From contig NZ_DDJO01000009.1 in assembly GCF_002339505.1 (NCBI RefSeq), forward strand, positions 24,414 through 88,413: DNA of 64,000 nt, read 5' to 3'. Of this stretch, positions 1-8,352 are shown one piece after another (within the stretch, counting starts at the first letter, position 1; each line of letters opens with the position of its first letter). This DNA is from Corynebacterium sp. UBA2622. GTDB taxonomy: Bacteria > Actinomycetota > Actinomycetes > Mycobacteriales > Mycobacteriaceae. A model generated the notes under the pieces. That model was given only the letters and a program-made list of their open reading frames with translations, was not told the origin of the DNA and did not search any database. A program made the position numbers and the translations under genes.

Positions 1-84
1 GCCGAGCGCGTGGCGGAGGAGGCCCCGATGGACAACGTCATCGGCCTGGACGAGCTGGCAGCACGCCGCCGCAAGACCTCCTGA
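1..84 (+). CDS. 3' end of an unidentified gene
   Basis: An open frame runs in from the left edge and ends in TGA at 82-84, giving the last 27 residues of a protein (end: DELAARRRKTS). The tail is charged and without a recognisable domain, so no function can be named. It is read as coding because codon use is GC3-rich and a strong rho-independent terminator follows 15 bases after the stop. Confidence 0.55.
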   Translation, partial: AERVAEEAPMDNVIGLDELAARRRKTS

Positions 85-99
85 CGCCCGGCATACCCC

Positions 100-127
100 A
101 GCCCCGGCCCCGAGTGGGCCGGGGCTT
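100..127 (+). terminator. Rho-independent terminator of the left-edge gene
   Basis: AGCCCCGGCCC and GGGCCGGGGCT form an 11-bp stem around a 5-base loop, followed by TTT. It lies between the stop of the plus-strand gene and the 3' end of the convergent vWA gene, and is most convincing for plus-strand transcription. Confidence 0.75.
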
Positions 128-136
128 TGCCGCGTT

Positions 137-1546
137 CTAGTCCTGCGTGCCGACGGCCGAGGTCACCGCTTCACCCACTTTGCCCCCGTCGGCAGCCACC
201 GCCTCGGAGGCCGCAACCCTACGCAGCGCGGGATCCTCCTGATCCGGGCCGACGTGGACCACGGACACGGTCACATCGCTGCCGGTGGCATTCTTGAGGG
301 CGTTCGCGTAATCGTCGTCCGCTCCGCCGTCCGCGGTTCCCGTGGTGATCACCACGACGCGCACGGGCGAACCAGCCGAGCGGGCGTAATCCACTGCGGC
401 GGACACGGCCTCGCGGGTGCGGGGCTGGCCGCCGGTGAGGAAGCGTCCCGCCGCCGCTGCGACCTCGTCGGCGTTGGGGGTCAGCGCGACGTTTTCCCGG
501 TAACCGCGGGTGACACCGGGGGAGAGCGGCGAAGAGTAGTTCCACAGTCCGACGCGGTGGCCCTCGGCGGCGACCCGCCGCGCCGCTGCGCCGATGGCGT
601 CGGAGGCCTGGGGCAGGTACGGAGCCATCGCATCAGAGGTATCCAAAAGGAACAGGGTGTCCGAGACCGCGCCGGACGAGGCGGCCGCAGAGCCCGTGTC
701 CCGTGTCAGCTCCGTTCCGCCGGACGGGGTCGCCGCTGCCCAGACGAGCTCCGAGATGGTCGGCTGGGACGCGGCGTTGCCGTCGAAGTGGTCGGCGGAG
801 TAACGCGCGAAGTCCTGACCCGCCCGCGACTGATCCTCCGAGATCCCCGTCCCCTGGTTGAGAGGAATGGCGGCGTGTACGACGGAGGCTCCGAACCCGG
901 TGAACCCGAGACCTTCCGGGGCGGCATCGCGGGTGGTGGCGGCGTAGCGCGCGCCGCCGGTGGCGTTCTCGACATCGCGCACGTGGGCCACGCGGTGCTC
1001 GGTCAGCGCGGTGACCGCATCCCGGTCATTGCCGGCGAGCAGGGAGGCGACGAGGGCCGAGGCGGAGGGTTCCTCGTCGACGGGGTAGACCACGGATTCG
1101 GGGGAGATCTGCTCCCTGGCGGCGGGAGCGTCGCGTCCCGTCACCCCGACCTCCTGCGCCGCTGCCGGGGAGGGGTCGGAGACCGCGGCGGTGCGGTTCG
1201 CCTGCGCGAGCTGCTGGTGCGAGACCGGCGTGTTCGGCGCAACGTAGACGGCGGCTTGGCTGAGCGAGTCAACGTACACCGGCTTGACGCAGAAGTCGCG
1301 CACGACGGGGTTTGAGCCGGCGTAGGCGTCGATGAGCGCGCGGGCCACCTGCTCGTCGGCGCCGCTGACGGGGAGCTCGAGGTCACCGGAGACGCAGGTG
1401 GCGGCCTGCTGCCCGCCGGAGCCCCTGTCGGGCCTCTCGGCGGCGAACCACACCCCTGCCGCCACCGCTACGACTGCGGCGGTGAGCGCGGCTATCGCAC
1501 CGGTGGACAGGGAGTAGTTGTTTGTGCCGCTGGAGTGCCGACCCAT
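137..1546 (-). CDS. Membrane-anchored von Willebrand factor A domain protein
   Basis: 469 residues. An N-terminal hydrophobic segment at about residues 17-36 anchors or exports it; a long alanine-rich extracytoplasmic region follows, and the C-terminal ~170 residues form a vWA fold (LFLLDTSDA ... VVVITTG). vWA domains bind a divalent metal and mediate protein contacts at the surface. The metal site is atypical: residues 302-306 read DTSDA instead of the usual DxSxS. It is the last gene of a minus-strand run after the two CNNM/CBS genes and the 1576-2463 gene. The partner is unknown. Start chosen at ATG 1546, preceded by GAGGTGG. Confidence 0.8.
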   Translation of the reverse strand: MGRHSSGTNNYSLSTGAIAALTAAVVAVAAGVWFAAERPDRGSGGQQAATCVSGDLELPVSGADEQVARALIDAYAGSNPVVRDFCVKPVYVDSLSQAAVYVAPNTPVSHQQLAQANRTAAVSDPSPAAAQEVGVTGRDAPAAREQISPESVVYPVDEEPSASALVASLLAGNDRDAVTALTEHRVAHVRDVENATGGARYAATTRDAAPEGLGFTGFGASVVHAAIPLNQGTGISEDQSRAGQDFARYSADHFDGNAASQPTISELVWAAATPSGGTELTRDTGSAAASSGAVSDTLFLLDTSDAMAPYLPQASDAIGAAARRVAAEGHRVGLWNYSSPLSPGVTRGYRENVALTPNADEVAAAAGRFLTGGQPRTREAVSAAVDYARSAGSPVRVVVITTGTADGGADDDYANALKNATGSDVTVSVVHVGPDQEDPALRRVAASEAVAADGGKVGEAVTSAVGTQD

Positions 1547-1575
1547 GCAGAGACCACCTCTAAAACCTCAGGAAT

Positions 1576-2463
1576 TTACCTGGGGGTCATCTTATCCGCC
1601 GCAAGCTCATCCAAGAGGGCGACAAGCCGGGCGCGCAACGGCGCGGCATCCCGCTCCAGCTCACGCTGCCGCCGCACGTACTCGGCCTTGCCCTCGGGTG
1701 TCTCCACGGCCACGACCCCAAAGCCGAGGGCGGTGCAGTCGTAGGGGGAGGCCTCCATGTCCAACCGGCGCGCGCGGGTCGCGAGTTCGAAACAGTCGAG
1801 GAGGAGGTCACCGGGTACGACCGGGCCCATCTTCGCGGCCCACTTGTACAGGTCCATGCTGACGTGCACGCACCCGGGCTGGTCATTGCCGGCCTGGGTG
1901 GCGCGGGAGAGCACCCTCGCGTTGAGGGGCCTGGCCGCCGGCGTGAAGAAGCGGTACGCGTCGAAGTGGCTGCATCTGATGGGGTGGCCATCCACCACCT
2001 CGTTCGTGCCGTCCACTCCGAGACGCAGCGGCAACCCGTGGCGCGGCTCCTCCGTCCGGTAGACCATGGCCCACTCGTGCAGGCCGAAGCAGCCGAAGTG
2101 GGGGCGGGCACCGCTTATCGACGTCAGGAGCACACGCACCTCCTCCATGGCCGCGCCGCGCCTGGTGAGGAAGGATTCCACGTCGAGGCGCGCGGTGCCC
2201 CGGCTGTCCACGGTGTAGTGGCGCATCCCGGTGACGGGGGAGGCGGGGGTGCGGGCGGCATCGAGGAGCTCCGTGCCCAGCCCGGGGTGCCAGCGCGCGA
2301 GGTGGCTCGGGCGCAGGCGGTAGTAGTCGAAGAGGAAGTCCCACACCGGGTGCGTCTCCCCGGCGCTGCGGCGGCGGAGGTGGGGGTCGATCCAGGCGTG
2401 GGCGCGCGCCTCGTGCTGCGCCTGAGCCGCCTCCCACTCCCCGCGCGTCAGGCTGACGGCCAC
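1576..2463 (-). CDS. Conserved actinobacterial protein, often labelled 3-methyladenine DNA glycosylase
   Basis: 295 residues, soluble, with no transmembrane segment. A GTG start at 2463 is chosen because the upstream CNNM/CBS gene ends at 2465 and leaves a one-base gap. Conserved-looking stretches include HPVWDFLFDYY and FGCFGLHEWAMVYR. Homologues in Corynebacterium databases, as I recall, carry the name 3-methyladenine DNA glycosylase, but I see no helix-hairpin-helix or AlkA/Tag/Mpg catalytic signature, so that activity is not supported here. It sits between the vWA gene and the CNNM/CBS pair and is probably co-transcribed with them. Confidence 0.65.
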   Translation of the reverse strand: MAVSLTRGEWEAAQAQHEARAHAWIDPHLRRRSAGETHPVWDFLFDYYRLRPSHLARWHPGLGTELLDAARTPASPVTGMRHYTVDSRGTARLDVESFLTRRGAAMEEVRVLLTSISGARPHFGCFGLHEWAMVYRTEEPRHGLPLRLGVDGTNEVVDGHPIRCSHFDAYRFFTPAARPLNARVLSRATQAGNDQPGCVHVSMDLYKWAAKMGPVVPGDLLLDCFELATRARRLDMEASPYDCTALGFGVVAVETPEGKAEYVRRQRELERDAAPLRARLVALLDELAADKMTPR

Positions 2464-2464
2464 G

Positions 2465-3526
2465 CTAGGCACCCTCGTGCGTCCAGTCGGAAACTGTGCC
2501 CACGTACTCCTCGATGATGTCCTCGAGGGCCAGGACACCAACGAGCTCGCCTTCGTCGCGCACCTGGGCCATGTGGGCGGACCGGCGGTGCATCGAGGTG
2601 AGCGCGTCGTCGAGGCTGCCGGCACCGTCGACGATGCTCAGGGCGCGGATGCGGGAGCTCGGGATCAGGGGGTCCGCCGCCTCCTGCTCGGGCCCCATCA
2701 GATCGAGGATGTCCTTGACGTGGAGGTAGCCGACCAGCACCCCCGCGGAGCGTTCGACGGGGAAGCGGGAGAAACCGGTTTCCCGGACCGCCTCCTCGAT
2801 CACGGACAGGGGGATGCCGCGCCCGGAGTAGGGGATTGTCTTCACCTTGTCCAGGGGGATCATCACCTCTTTCAGGCTGCGCGAGTCGGAGCGCAGTGCC
2901 TTGGCCAGGCGCACGGTCTCCTCGGCGTCGAGAAGGCCCTCCTCCCTGGACTCCTGGATCATGGTGGCGAGCTGCTCCTGGTCCACCGTGGATTCGAGCT
3001 CGTCGCGCTGCTCGATGCCGAAGGCGTGGAGGGTGGTGCGCGCCGTCCAGTTGAGGAACTCGATGAACGGGCGGGTCGCTTTCACCCACAGCGTCATCGC
3101 GGGGGTGAGCCAGAGGGCCAGGGACTCCGGCCCGGCGATGGCGATGTTCTTGGGCACCATCTCTCCGAAGAGGATGTGCAGGTAGGAGATGAGGCCCAGG
3201 GCGATGACGAAGGAGACGGGGTGGAGGAGGTTTTCGGGCACGCCGAGCATCTCGAAGGGCTCCTCGACGAAGTGCGCGATGGCGGGCTCGGCGACCTTTC
3301 CCAGCACCAGGGAGGCGATGGTGATGCCGAACTGCGCGCCGGCGAGGTAGATGGAGAGGTGTTCGATGGCCTTGATGACGCCCGTGGCCTCCCTCTTTCC
3401 CTGCGCCAGGAGCGACTCGAGTCGGTCGCGGCGCGAGGAGATGAGGGCGAATTCGCAGGCGACGAAGAAGGCGTTCGCCCCGAGCAGCGCCACGATCAGG
3501 AGAGCGGTGAGCAGGATGTCCATCAT
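2465..3526 (-). CDS. CNNM/CBS-pair membrane protein, short form (HlyC/CorC family)
   Basis: 353 residues. An N-terminal CNNM (DUF21) domain with several transmembrane helices (from residue 4; HILFGEMVPKN near 125-135) is followed by a CBS pair (about 205-345, ending in EDIIEEYVG). It lacks the C-terminal CorC_HlyC domain present in its neighbour, so this is a CBS-terminated short form. Family members are linked to Mg2+/Co2+ resistance or export; the old name haemolysin is misleading. It overlaps the upstream paralogue by ATGA (3523-3526), so the two are translationally coupled and may form a heteromer. Confidence 0.85.
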   Translation of the reverse strand: MMDILLTALLIVALLGANAFFVACEFALISSRRDRLESLLAQGKREATGVIKAIEHLSIYLAGAQFGITIASLVLGKVAEPAIAHFVEEPFEMLGVPENLLHPVSFVIALGLISYLHILFGEMVPKNIAIAGPESLALWLTPAMTLWVKATRPFIEFLNWTARTTLHAFGIEQRDELESTVDQEQLATMIQESREEGLLDAEETVRLAKALRSDSRSLKEVMIPLDKVKTIPYSGRGIPLSVIEEAVRETGFSRFPVERSAGVLVGYLHVKDILDLMGPEQEAADPLIPSSRIRALSIVDGAGSLDDALTSMHRRSAHMAQVRDEGELVGVLALEDIIEEYVGTVSDWTHEGA

Positions 3527-4929
3527 GCGCGTGCGTCCTTTGCTGCTGCGTCGGCTGCGGGGGCCGCGGTGTTGCGCGGTACCGGTGTGAGAATGACGCT
3601 GTCCACGCGGCGCTCGTCCATCACGGCCACGCGCGCCAGCCAGCGGCCCGCGTTTCCCGCGCCGAAGTCCTCCTGGAAGTCACCGCTGCCCTCGGGAAGG
3701 AGAACCTTGTCGCCCACGCGGGGGATGCGTCCGAGGGTGGACATGATCAGCCCGCCAAGCGTTTCGTAGGGGCCCTCGGGCGCCGTGTACGAGGTCCGCG
3801 CGCTCACGTCGTCCAGGCGCACGAGGCCGGAGATTTCCCAGGAGTTGCCGAAACGCTGGAAATCCCGCTCGGATTCACGGTCGTCGTACTCGTCGTACAC
3901 CTCGCCCAGGATCTCCTCGACCACGTCCTCGATGGTGACCAGGCCCTGGGTTCCGCCGTACTCGTCCGCGACGAGCACAACCTGGGAACCCGCCGAGCGC
4001 ACGCGGTTCAAAACGGAGTCGCCGTCGAGGGTGCCGGGGACGAACGGCACCGGCCGGGCCAGCTCGGCCAGGCGGGTGGAGGGGCGCAGCTCGGCAGCCA
4101 CGGAGAAGGCATCCTTGATGTGCACGACACCGATCGTGTCGTCCAAATCGCCTCGGCGGACGGGGAAGCGGGAGTGTCCCGTCTCGTGCGCCATGGCGAT
4201 GAGGTCCTGGACCGTGTCCTCGGCGTCGAGCGAGTCGATCTTCGACCGCGGCGTCATCACCTCCTCCGCGGTGGTCTCGCCGAACTGGAGGGAGCGGTCG
4301 ATGACGCGGGCGGTTTCCGCGTCCAGCCCGCCGGCCTCGGCGGAGTTGCGCACCATCGCCCCGAGCTCCTGGCCGGAGCGCGCGGACGCGAGCTCGTCGG
4401 CGGGCTCGAAGCCGAGCTTGCGCACGAACCAGTTCGCCGAGGTGTTGAGCGACTTGATGAACCACTTGAACACCGTGTTGAACGCATTCACGGGGGGAAC
4501 GACCAGGCGCGCGGTGCCCAGGGGCTCGGTGATCGCCGCGTTCTTGGGCACGAGCTCACCGAAGACCATGGAGAGGAATGTCGCGATAATGAGCGCGAGG
4601 ATGAGTGCCACAGTCCGCGAGGCGGACGCGCCCAACCCCGCGAGCTCGAGCAGCGGGGTAAAGAACGTGCCGAGCACGGGCTCGGCGAGAAATCCGGCAG
4701 CCAGCGTGGTCAGGGTGATGCCGAGCTGGGCGCCGGAGAGGACGAAGGACAGGCTCGCGTGATCGCGCGCAACCGCCCGGGCGGTCTTGTCACCCTTCTG
4801 GCGGACGTGCGCCTCGACCGTCGAGCGTTCCAGGCCGGTCATGGCGAATTCGACGGCCACGAACAGGCCGGTGGACGCTGTCAGGAGGACGAACCCGAGC
4901 AGCGCGACGATCGATATGACTATGTCCAT
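3523..4929 (-). CDS. CNNM/CBS/CorC-domain membrane protein, long form
   Basis: 468 residues: CNNM transmembrane domain (about 1-200, with VFGELVPKNAAI), a CBS pair (about 215-340, with VTIEDVVEEILGE), and a C-terminal CorC_HlyC domain (about 360-440). This is the full architecture of divalent-cation efflux proteins of the CorB/CorC type. It is first of the coupled pair with the short form, so a joint complex is plausible. ATG start at 4929 begins directly with a hydrophobic segment. Substrate specificity (Mg2+ or Co2+) cannot be read from sequence. Confidence 0.87.
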   Translation of the reverse strand: MDIVISIVALLGFVLLTASTGLFVAVEFAMTGLERSTVEAHVRQKGDKTARAVARDHASLSFVLSGAQLGITLTTLAAGFLAEPVLGTFFTPLLELAGLGASASRTVALILALIIATFLSMVFGELVPKNAAITEPLGTARLVVPPVNAFNTVFKWFIKSLNTSANWFVRKLGFEPADELASARSGQELGAMVRNSAEAGGLDAETARVIDRSLQFGETTAEEVMTPRSKIDSLDAEDTVQDLIAMAHETGHSRFPVRRGDLDDTIGVVHIKDAFSVAAELRPSTRLAELARPVPFVPGTLDGDSVLNRVRSAGSQVVLVADEYGGTQGLVTIEDVVEEILGEVYDEYDDRESERDFQRFGNSWEISGLVRLDDVSARTSYTAPEGPYETLGGLIMSTLGRIPRVGDKVLLPEGSGDFQEDFGAGNAGRWLARVAVMDERRVDSVILTPVPRNTAAPAADAAAKDARA

Positions 4930-4963
4930 CTCTTCCGGGACGCCGCGTTACCGCGGGCGGGGG

Positions 4964-6277
4964 CTAGCGTCCGTTACTCCTTCTCTGTCGGCGACCCGCG
5001 GAGGGGCGGCCACTGCGGCTACGGGGGGCAGCGTTGCTCCGTGCCCCTTGCGCACCCCTGGCAGCTTTCGCGCCACCGGCCGGCGACTGCTGGCCGGGAG
5101 GTGACAGGGGGCTGCCCGAGGGTTGGCGTGCCCCCGTGATCTTAGCCAACGCGTCCGACTCCGGCGTGACGCGAACCGTTTTCGCCTCCACTCCGGCCTT
5201 GCGCAGCAGCTGCGCGACCTCCTTCTCCTGCTCGTCAAGCGCCAGCGTGACCACGGTGCCGGAAGTGCCGGCGCGCGCCGTGCGCCCGGCGCGGTGCAGG
5301 TATGCCTTGTGCTCGGCCGGCGGGTCGACGTGGACCACCAGGGAGACGTCATCGATGTCGATGCCACGCGCGGCAATGTCGGTGGCCACGAGCACGGGCG
5401 TGGTGCCGTCGGAGAATCCCTCGAGTGCGCGGGTGCGGGCACCCTGTCCCTTGTCGCCGTGCAGGCCCTGCGCGTTGACGCCGACGCGGCGCAGCTTCTT
5501 CACCTGGCGGTCGACGCCGTGCTTGGTGCGCATGAACATGATGGTCCTGCCCTCGCGCGCCCCGATGCGCAGGACGGTGTCGTTGCGCTCGTCGCGGCCC
5601 CCCACGTGCAGCACGTAGTGCTCCATCGTGTCCACGGAGGCCTCCACGGGAGCGGTGGAGTGGGTGACGGGATTGTTCATGTAGGCCGAAACAAGCTTTT
5701 CGACGTCACCGTCCAGCGTCGCCGAAAACAGCAGCGTCTGCCCGCCTCGGGGCACGCGGTTGAGCAGCTTGCGCACCTGGGGGAGGAAACCCATGTCCGC
5801 CATCTGGTCCGCCTCGTCGAGCGCGACGATCTCCACCGCATCAAGGTGGAGCTTCTTCTGGTTGATCAGGTCCTCGGCCCGGCCCGGGGTGGCCACCAGG
5901 AGATCGACGGGCGCGGCGAGGGAGCGGATGTGGTGGTTGATGTTCACCCCGCCCACGACGTCGAGCACCCGCAGCCCCAGGGCGGCGGCGGGGTCGTCGA
6001 GACGCTCGCGGATCTGCGCCGCCAGCTCGCGCGTCGGCGCGAGCACGAGGGCGCGCGGGTGCCCGGGCCGTGACGGCGCGCCCGCCAGCCGGGTGAGCAT
6101 GGGCAACCCGAACGTAAAGGTCTTGCCGGAACCGGTGGGGCCGCGCCCGAGGACGTCCCGGCCCTCCAGCGCGTCGGGGATGGCCGCCTCCTGAATGGGG
6201 AAGGCATCGGTGATCCCCTGCCTGCCCAGGACGTTGACGATTGGCTGGGGCAGGCCGAGCTCGGCGAATGAAGTCAT
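4964..6277 (-). CDS. DEAD-box ATP-dependent RNA helicase (RhlE-like)
   Basis: 437 residues. All core motifs are visible: GPTGSGKT (motif I), PTRELAAQI (Ia), TPGR (Ib), DEAD (II), SAT (III), and HRAGRTARAG (VI). The N-terminal Q motif region matches FxxLGLPxPI...GI..PFPIQ. The C-terminal ~80 residues are basic, Ser/Gly/Arg-rich and disordered (ending RRQRRSNGR), a typical RNA-binding tail. It likely unwinds structured RNA in ribosome assembly or mRNA decay. It lies downstream of gnd on the same strand with a 69-base gap. Confidence 0.9.
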   Translation of the reverse strand: MTSFAELGLPQPIVNVLGRQGITDAFPIQEAAIPDALEGRDVLGRGPTGSGKTFTFGLPMLTRLAGAPSRPGHPRALVLAPTRELAAQIRERLDDPAAALGLRVLDVVGGVNINHHIRSLAAPVDLLVATPGRAEDLINQKKLHLDAVEIVALDEADQMADMGFLPQVRKLLNRVPRGGQTLLFSATLDGDVEKLVSAYMNNPVTHSTAPVEASVDTMEHYVLHVGGRDERNDTVLRIGAREGRTIMFMRTKHGVDRQVKKLRRVGVNAQGLHGDKGQGARTRALEGFSDGTTPVLVATDIAARGIDIDDVSLVVHVDPPAEHKAYLHRAGRTARAGTSGTVVTLALDEQEKEVAQLLRKAGVEAKTVRVTPESDALAKITGARQPSGSPLSPPGQQSPAGGAKAARGAQGARSNAAPRSRSGRPSAGRRQRRSNGR

Positions 6278-6346
6278 TTGTCGCAGTCTACCCCCGCCGC
6301 GGCCCAGGGAGGAACCAGCGCGCCGCGGCGGACGTCGGCAAGCCTG

Positions 6347-7816
6347 CTAGTAGCCGAGCTCCTCGCGGTCGCCGGACCACGCCGTGTGGAAGGTGCCCTC
6401 CATGTCGACGCGCTTGTAGGTGTGGGCGCCGAAGTAGTCCCTCTGGCCCTGGATCAGCGCGGCGGGAAGGCGCGGGGAGCGGAGGGAGTCGTAGTAGGAC
6501 AGGGAGGAGGCGAAGACGGGGACTGGAAGACCGAGCTGCGTAGCGACGACGACCACGCGGCGCCACGAATCCACGAGGGTGTCCAACTCACCCTTGAAAT
6601 AGGGATCAAGAAGCAGCGTGGGAAGGGTGGGCTCCTTCTCGTATGCCTCGGTGATCCGGTCGAGGAACTTCGCGCGGATGATGCAGCCGCCGCGCCAGAT
6701 GCGGGAAAGATCGCCTGGTCGGATGTCCCAGCCGTGCTCCATCGAACCGGCGTTGATCTCGTCGAATCCCTGGGCGTAGGCCACCAGCTTGGAGGCGTAG
6801 AGGGCGCGGCGGACATCCTCGAGGAAGGATGCGGGGTCGACTCCCAGGTCGGCGAGGGTGGTCAGTGTGCCGGACGGCAGGGGCTCCTCCTGCACCGCCT
6901 GGCGCTGGGCCAGGGCGGAGGACAGGGCGCGGGCGAAGACAGCCTCGCCGATACCGGTGACGGGAACACCCAGGTCCAGCGCCTCCTTGACCGTCCAGCG
7001 GCCGGTACCCTTCTGACCTGCGGCGTCGACGATGATGTCGATGAACGGCTTGCCCGTGCGACGGTCCTTCTGGCGCAGCACCTCGGCAGTGATCTCGATG
7101 AGGTAAGAGTCGAGGTCGCCGCGGTTCCACTCGGCAAACTCATCGGCGATCTGCTCGGGCGCCAACCCCGCCGCGTAGCGCATCAGGTGGTAGGCCTCGC
7201 TGATGACCTGCATATCGGCGTACTCGATGCCGTTGTGCACCATCTTGACAAAGTGCCCGGCGCCGTCGGGTCCGATGTGGGTCACGCACGGAACTCCGTC
7301 GACCTTGGCGGAGATGTCCTCCAGGAGGGGCCCGAGGGTCTCCCAGGTCTCAGCCGGTCCTCCGGGCATGATCGACGGGCCGTTGAGCGCGCCCTCTTCA
7401 CCGCCGGAGATACCGGCGCCGACAAAGTGCAGGCCCCGGGCGGAGATTTCGCGCTCGCGGCGGATGGTGTCGGTGAACAGGGCGTTGCCACCGTCGATGA
7501 TGATGTCACCCTCGTCCATGGCGTCTGCGAGCTGGGCGATCACGGCATCGGTGGCGGGCCCGGCCTGGACCATGATGATCGCCTTGCGGGGCCGTTCGAG
7601 GGAGGCGACGAAGTCCTCGATCGTCTCGGAGGAGACGAACGCACCCTCGGACCCGTGCTGCCCCATGAACGCGCGGGTCTTCTCCGGGGAGCGGTTGTAC
7701 ACCGCCACGGTGTGGCCCTTGGAGGCGAAGTTGCGCGCCAGGTTCGACCCCATCACGGCCATGCCGACGACACCGATCTGGGCTGGGGGAGTAGCGGAAA
7801 AATCTCCAGAAGTCAT
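6347..7816 (-). CDS. gnd: 6-phosphogluconate dehydrogenase, decarboxylating
   Basis: 489 residues. It oxidises 6-phosphogluconate to ribulose 5-phosphate and CO2, yielding NADPH in the oxidative pentose phosphate pathway. An N-terminal Rossmann domain (IGVVGMAVMGSNLARN), the catalytic GISGGEEGA loop, HFVKMVHNGIEY and GTGRWT are all present, and length is normal for the dimeric family. ATG 7816 is preferred over an ATG six codons upstream: it leaves the usual N-terminus, and a -10-like TACTAT ends seven bases before it, which fits a leaderless mRNA (the same seven bases also contain GAGG). Confidence 0.96.
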   Translation of the reverse strand: MTSGDFSATPPAQIGVVGMAVMGSNLARNFASKGHTVAVYNRSPEKTRAFMGQHGSEGAFVSSETIEDFVASLERPRKAIIMVQAGPATDAVIAQLADAMDEGDIIIDGGNALFTDTIRREREISARGLHFVGAGISGGEEGALNGPSIMPGGPAETWETLGPLLEDISAKVDGVPCVTHIGPDGAGHFVKMVHNGIEYADMQVISEAYHLMRYAAGLAPEQIADEFAEWNRGDLDSYLIEITAEVLRQKDRRTGKPFIDIIVDAAGQKGTGRWTVKEALDLGVPVTGIGEAVFARALSSALAQRQAVQEEPLPSGTLTTLADLGVDPASFLEDVRRALYASKLVAYAQGFDEINAGSMEHGWDIRPGDLSRIWRGGCIIRAKFLDRITEAYEKEPTLPTLLLDPYFKGELDTLVDSWRRVVVVATQLGLPVPVFASSLSYYDSLRSPRLPAALIQGQRDYFGAHTYKRVDMEGTFHTAWSGDREELGY

Positions 7817-7829
7817 GGTCCTCATAGTA
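7817..7829 (-). promoter_or_regulatory. -10 element of gnd, probable leaderless start
   Basis: On the minus strand TACTAT (7829-7824) is followed by seven bases (GAGGACC) and the ATG of gnd. Spacing places the transcription start at or next to the ATG, although GAGG could also act as a short Shine-Dalgarno site. Confidence 0.45.
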
Positions 7830-7891
7830 CGCACGGGCCCCGGGCGGCCACATTGGCCGCCGATTCCCGCGCCGTGGCCCGGGACCGCGCG

Positions 7892-7905
7892 TAAACTTTC
7901 CCGGC
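7892..7905 (+). promoter_or_regulatory. -10 element of the thioesterase gene, probable leaderless start
   Basis: TAAACT at 7892-7897 is followed by eight bases and the ATG at 7906, with no purine-rich ribosome binding site between. This spacing fits a leaderless transcript. Confidence 0.5.
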
Positions 7906-8343
7906 ATGAAGCACCGACTCGGAAGTGAAATCCTGGAGGAACCCCTGACCGCGGAGGAGCTCGACCAGCTCCGGGCCGCCGACACCGGCCTCTCGCACAC
8001 CCTCGGTATCGTGCTCACCTACGTGGCACGCGACAGGGTGGAGGGCTACGTCGAGATCGGCCCCCAACACCACCAGCCCATGGGGCTGACAAACGGGGGC
8101 CTCTACTGCAGCGTGGGGGAAACCCTCGGCTCGATGGCCGCCGTTGCGGCGTCCGGTGCCCCGGCAGTGGGAATGAGCAACTGCACTGATTTCTTGCGCG
8201 GGGTCAGCCAGGGCAGGCTCAACGCGGTGGCCAAACCGGTCCACCTCGGTTCCACGACCCACCTGTGGCGCATCGAAATGAAGGCGGAGGGGAACCTCGT
8301 GGCCACCACGAACCTGAAGCTGATGATCCTCAAGCCGCGATAG
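7906..8343 (+). CDS. PaaI/YbgC-type hot-dog acyl-CoA thioesterase
   Basis: 145 residues, single hot-dog domain. The segment HHQPMGLTNGGLYCSVGETLG (about 45-65) matches the PaaI-family active-site helix, with Asn in place of the His of HGG, a frequent variant. It probably hydrolyses an acyl- or aryl-CoA ester; the substrate is not deducible. It stands alone on the plus strand, divergent from gnd and convergent with corA (nine-base gap). A PaaI-type gene next to gnd is, as I recall, also found in C. glutamicum. Confidence 0.85.
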   Translation: MKHRLGSEILEEPLTAEELDQLRAADTGLSHTLGIVLTYVARDRVEGYVEIGPQHHQPMGLTNGGLYCSVGETLGSMAAVAASGAPAVGMSNCTDFLRGVSQGRLNAVAKPVHLGSTTHLWRIEMKAEGNLVATTNLKLMILKPR

Positions 8344-8352
8344 GCGTGTGCC

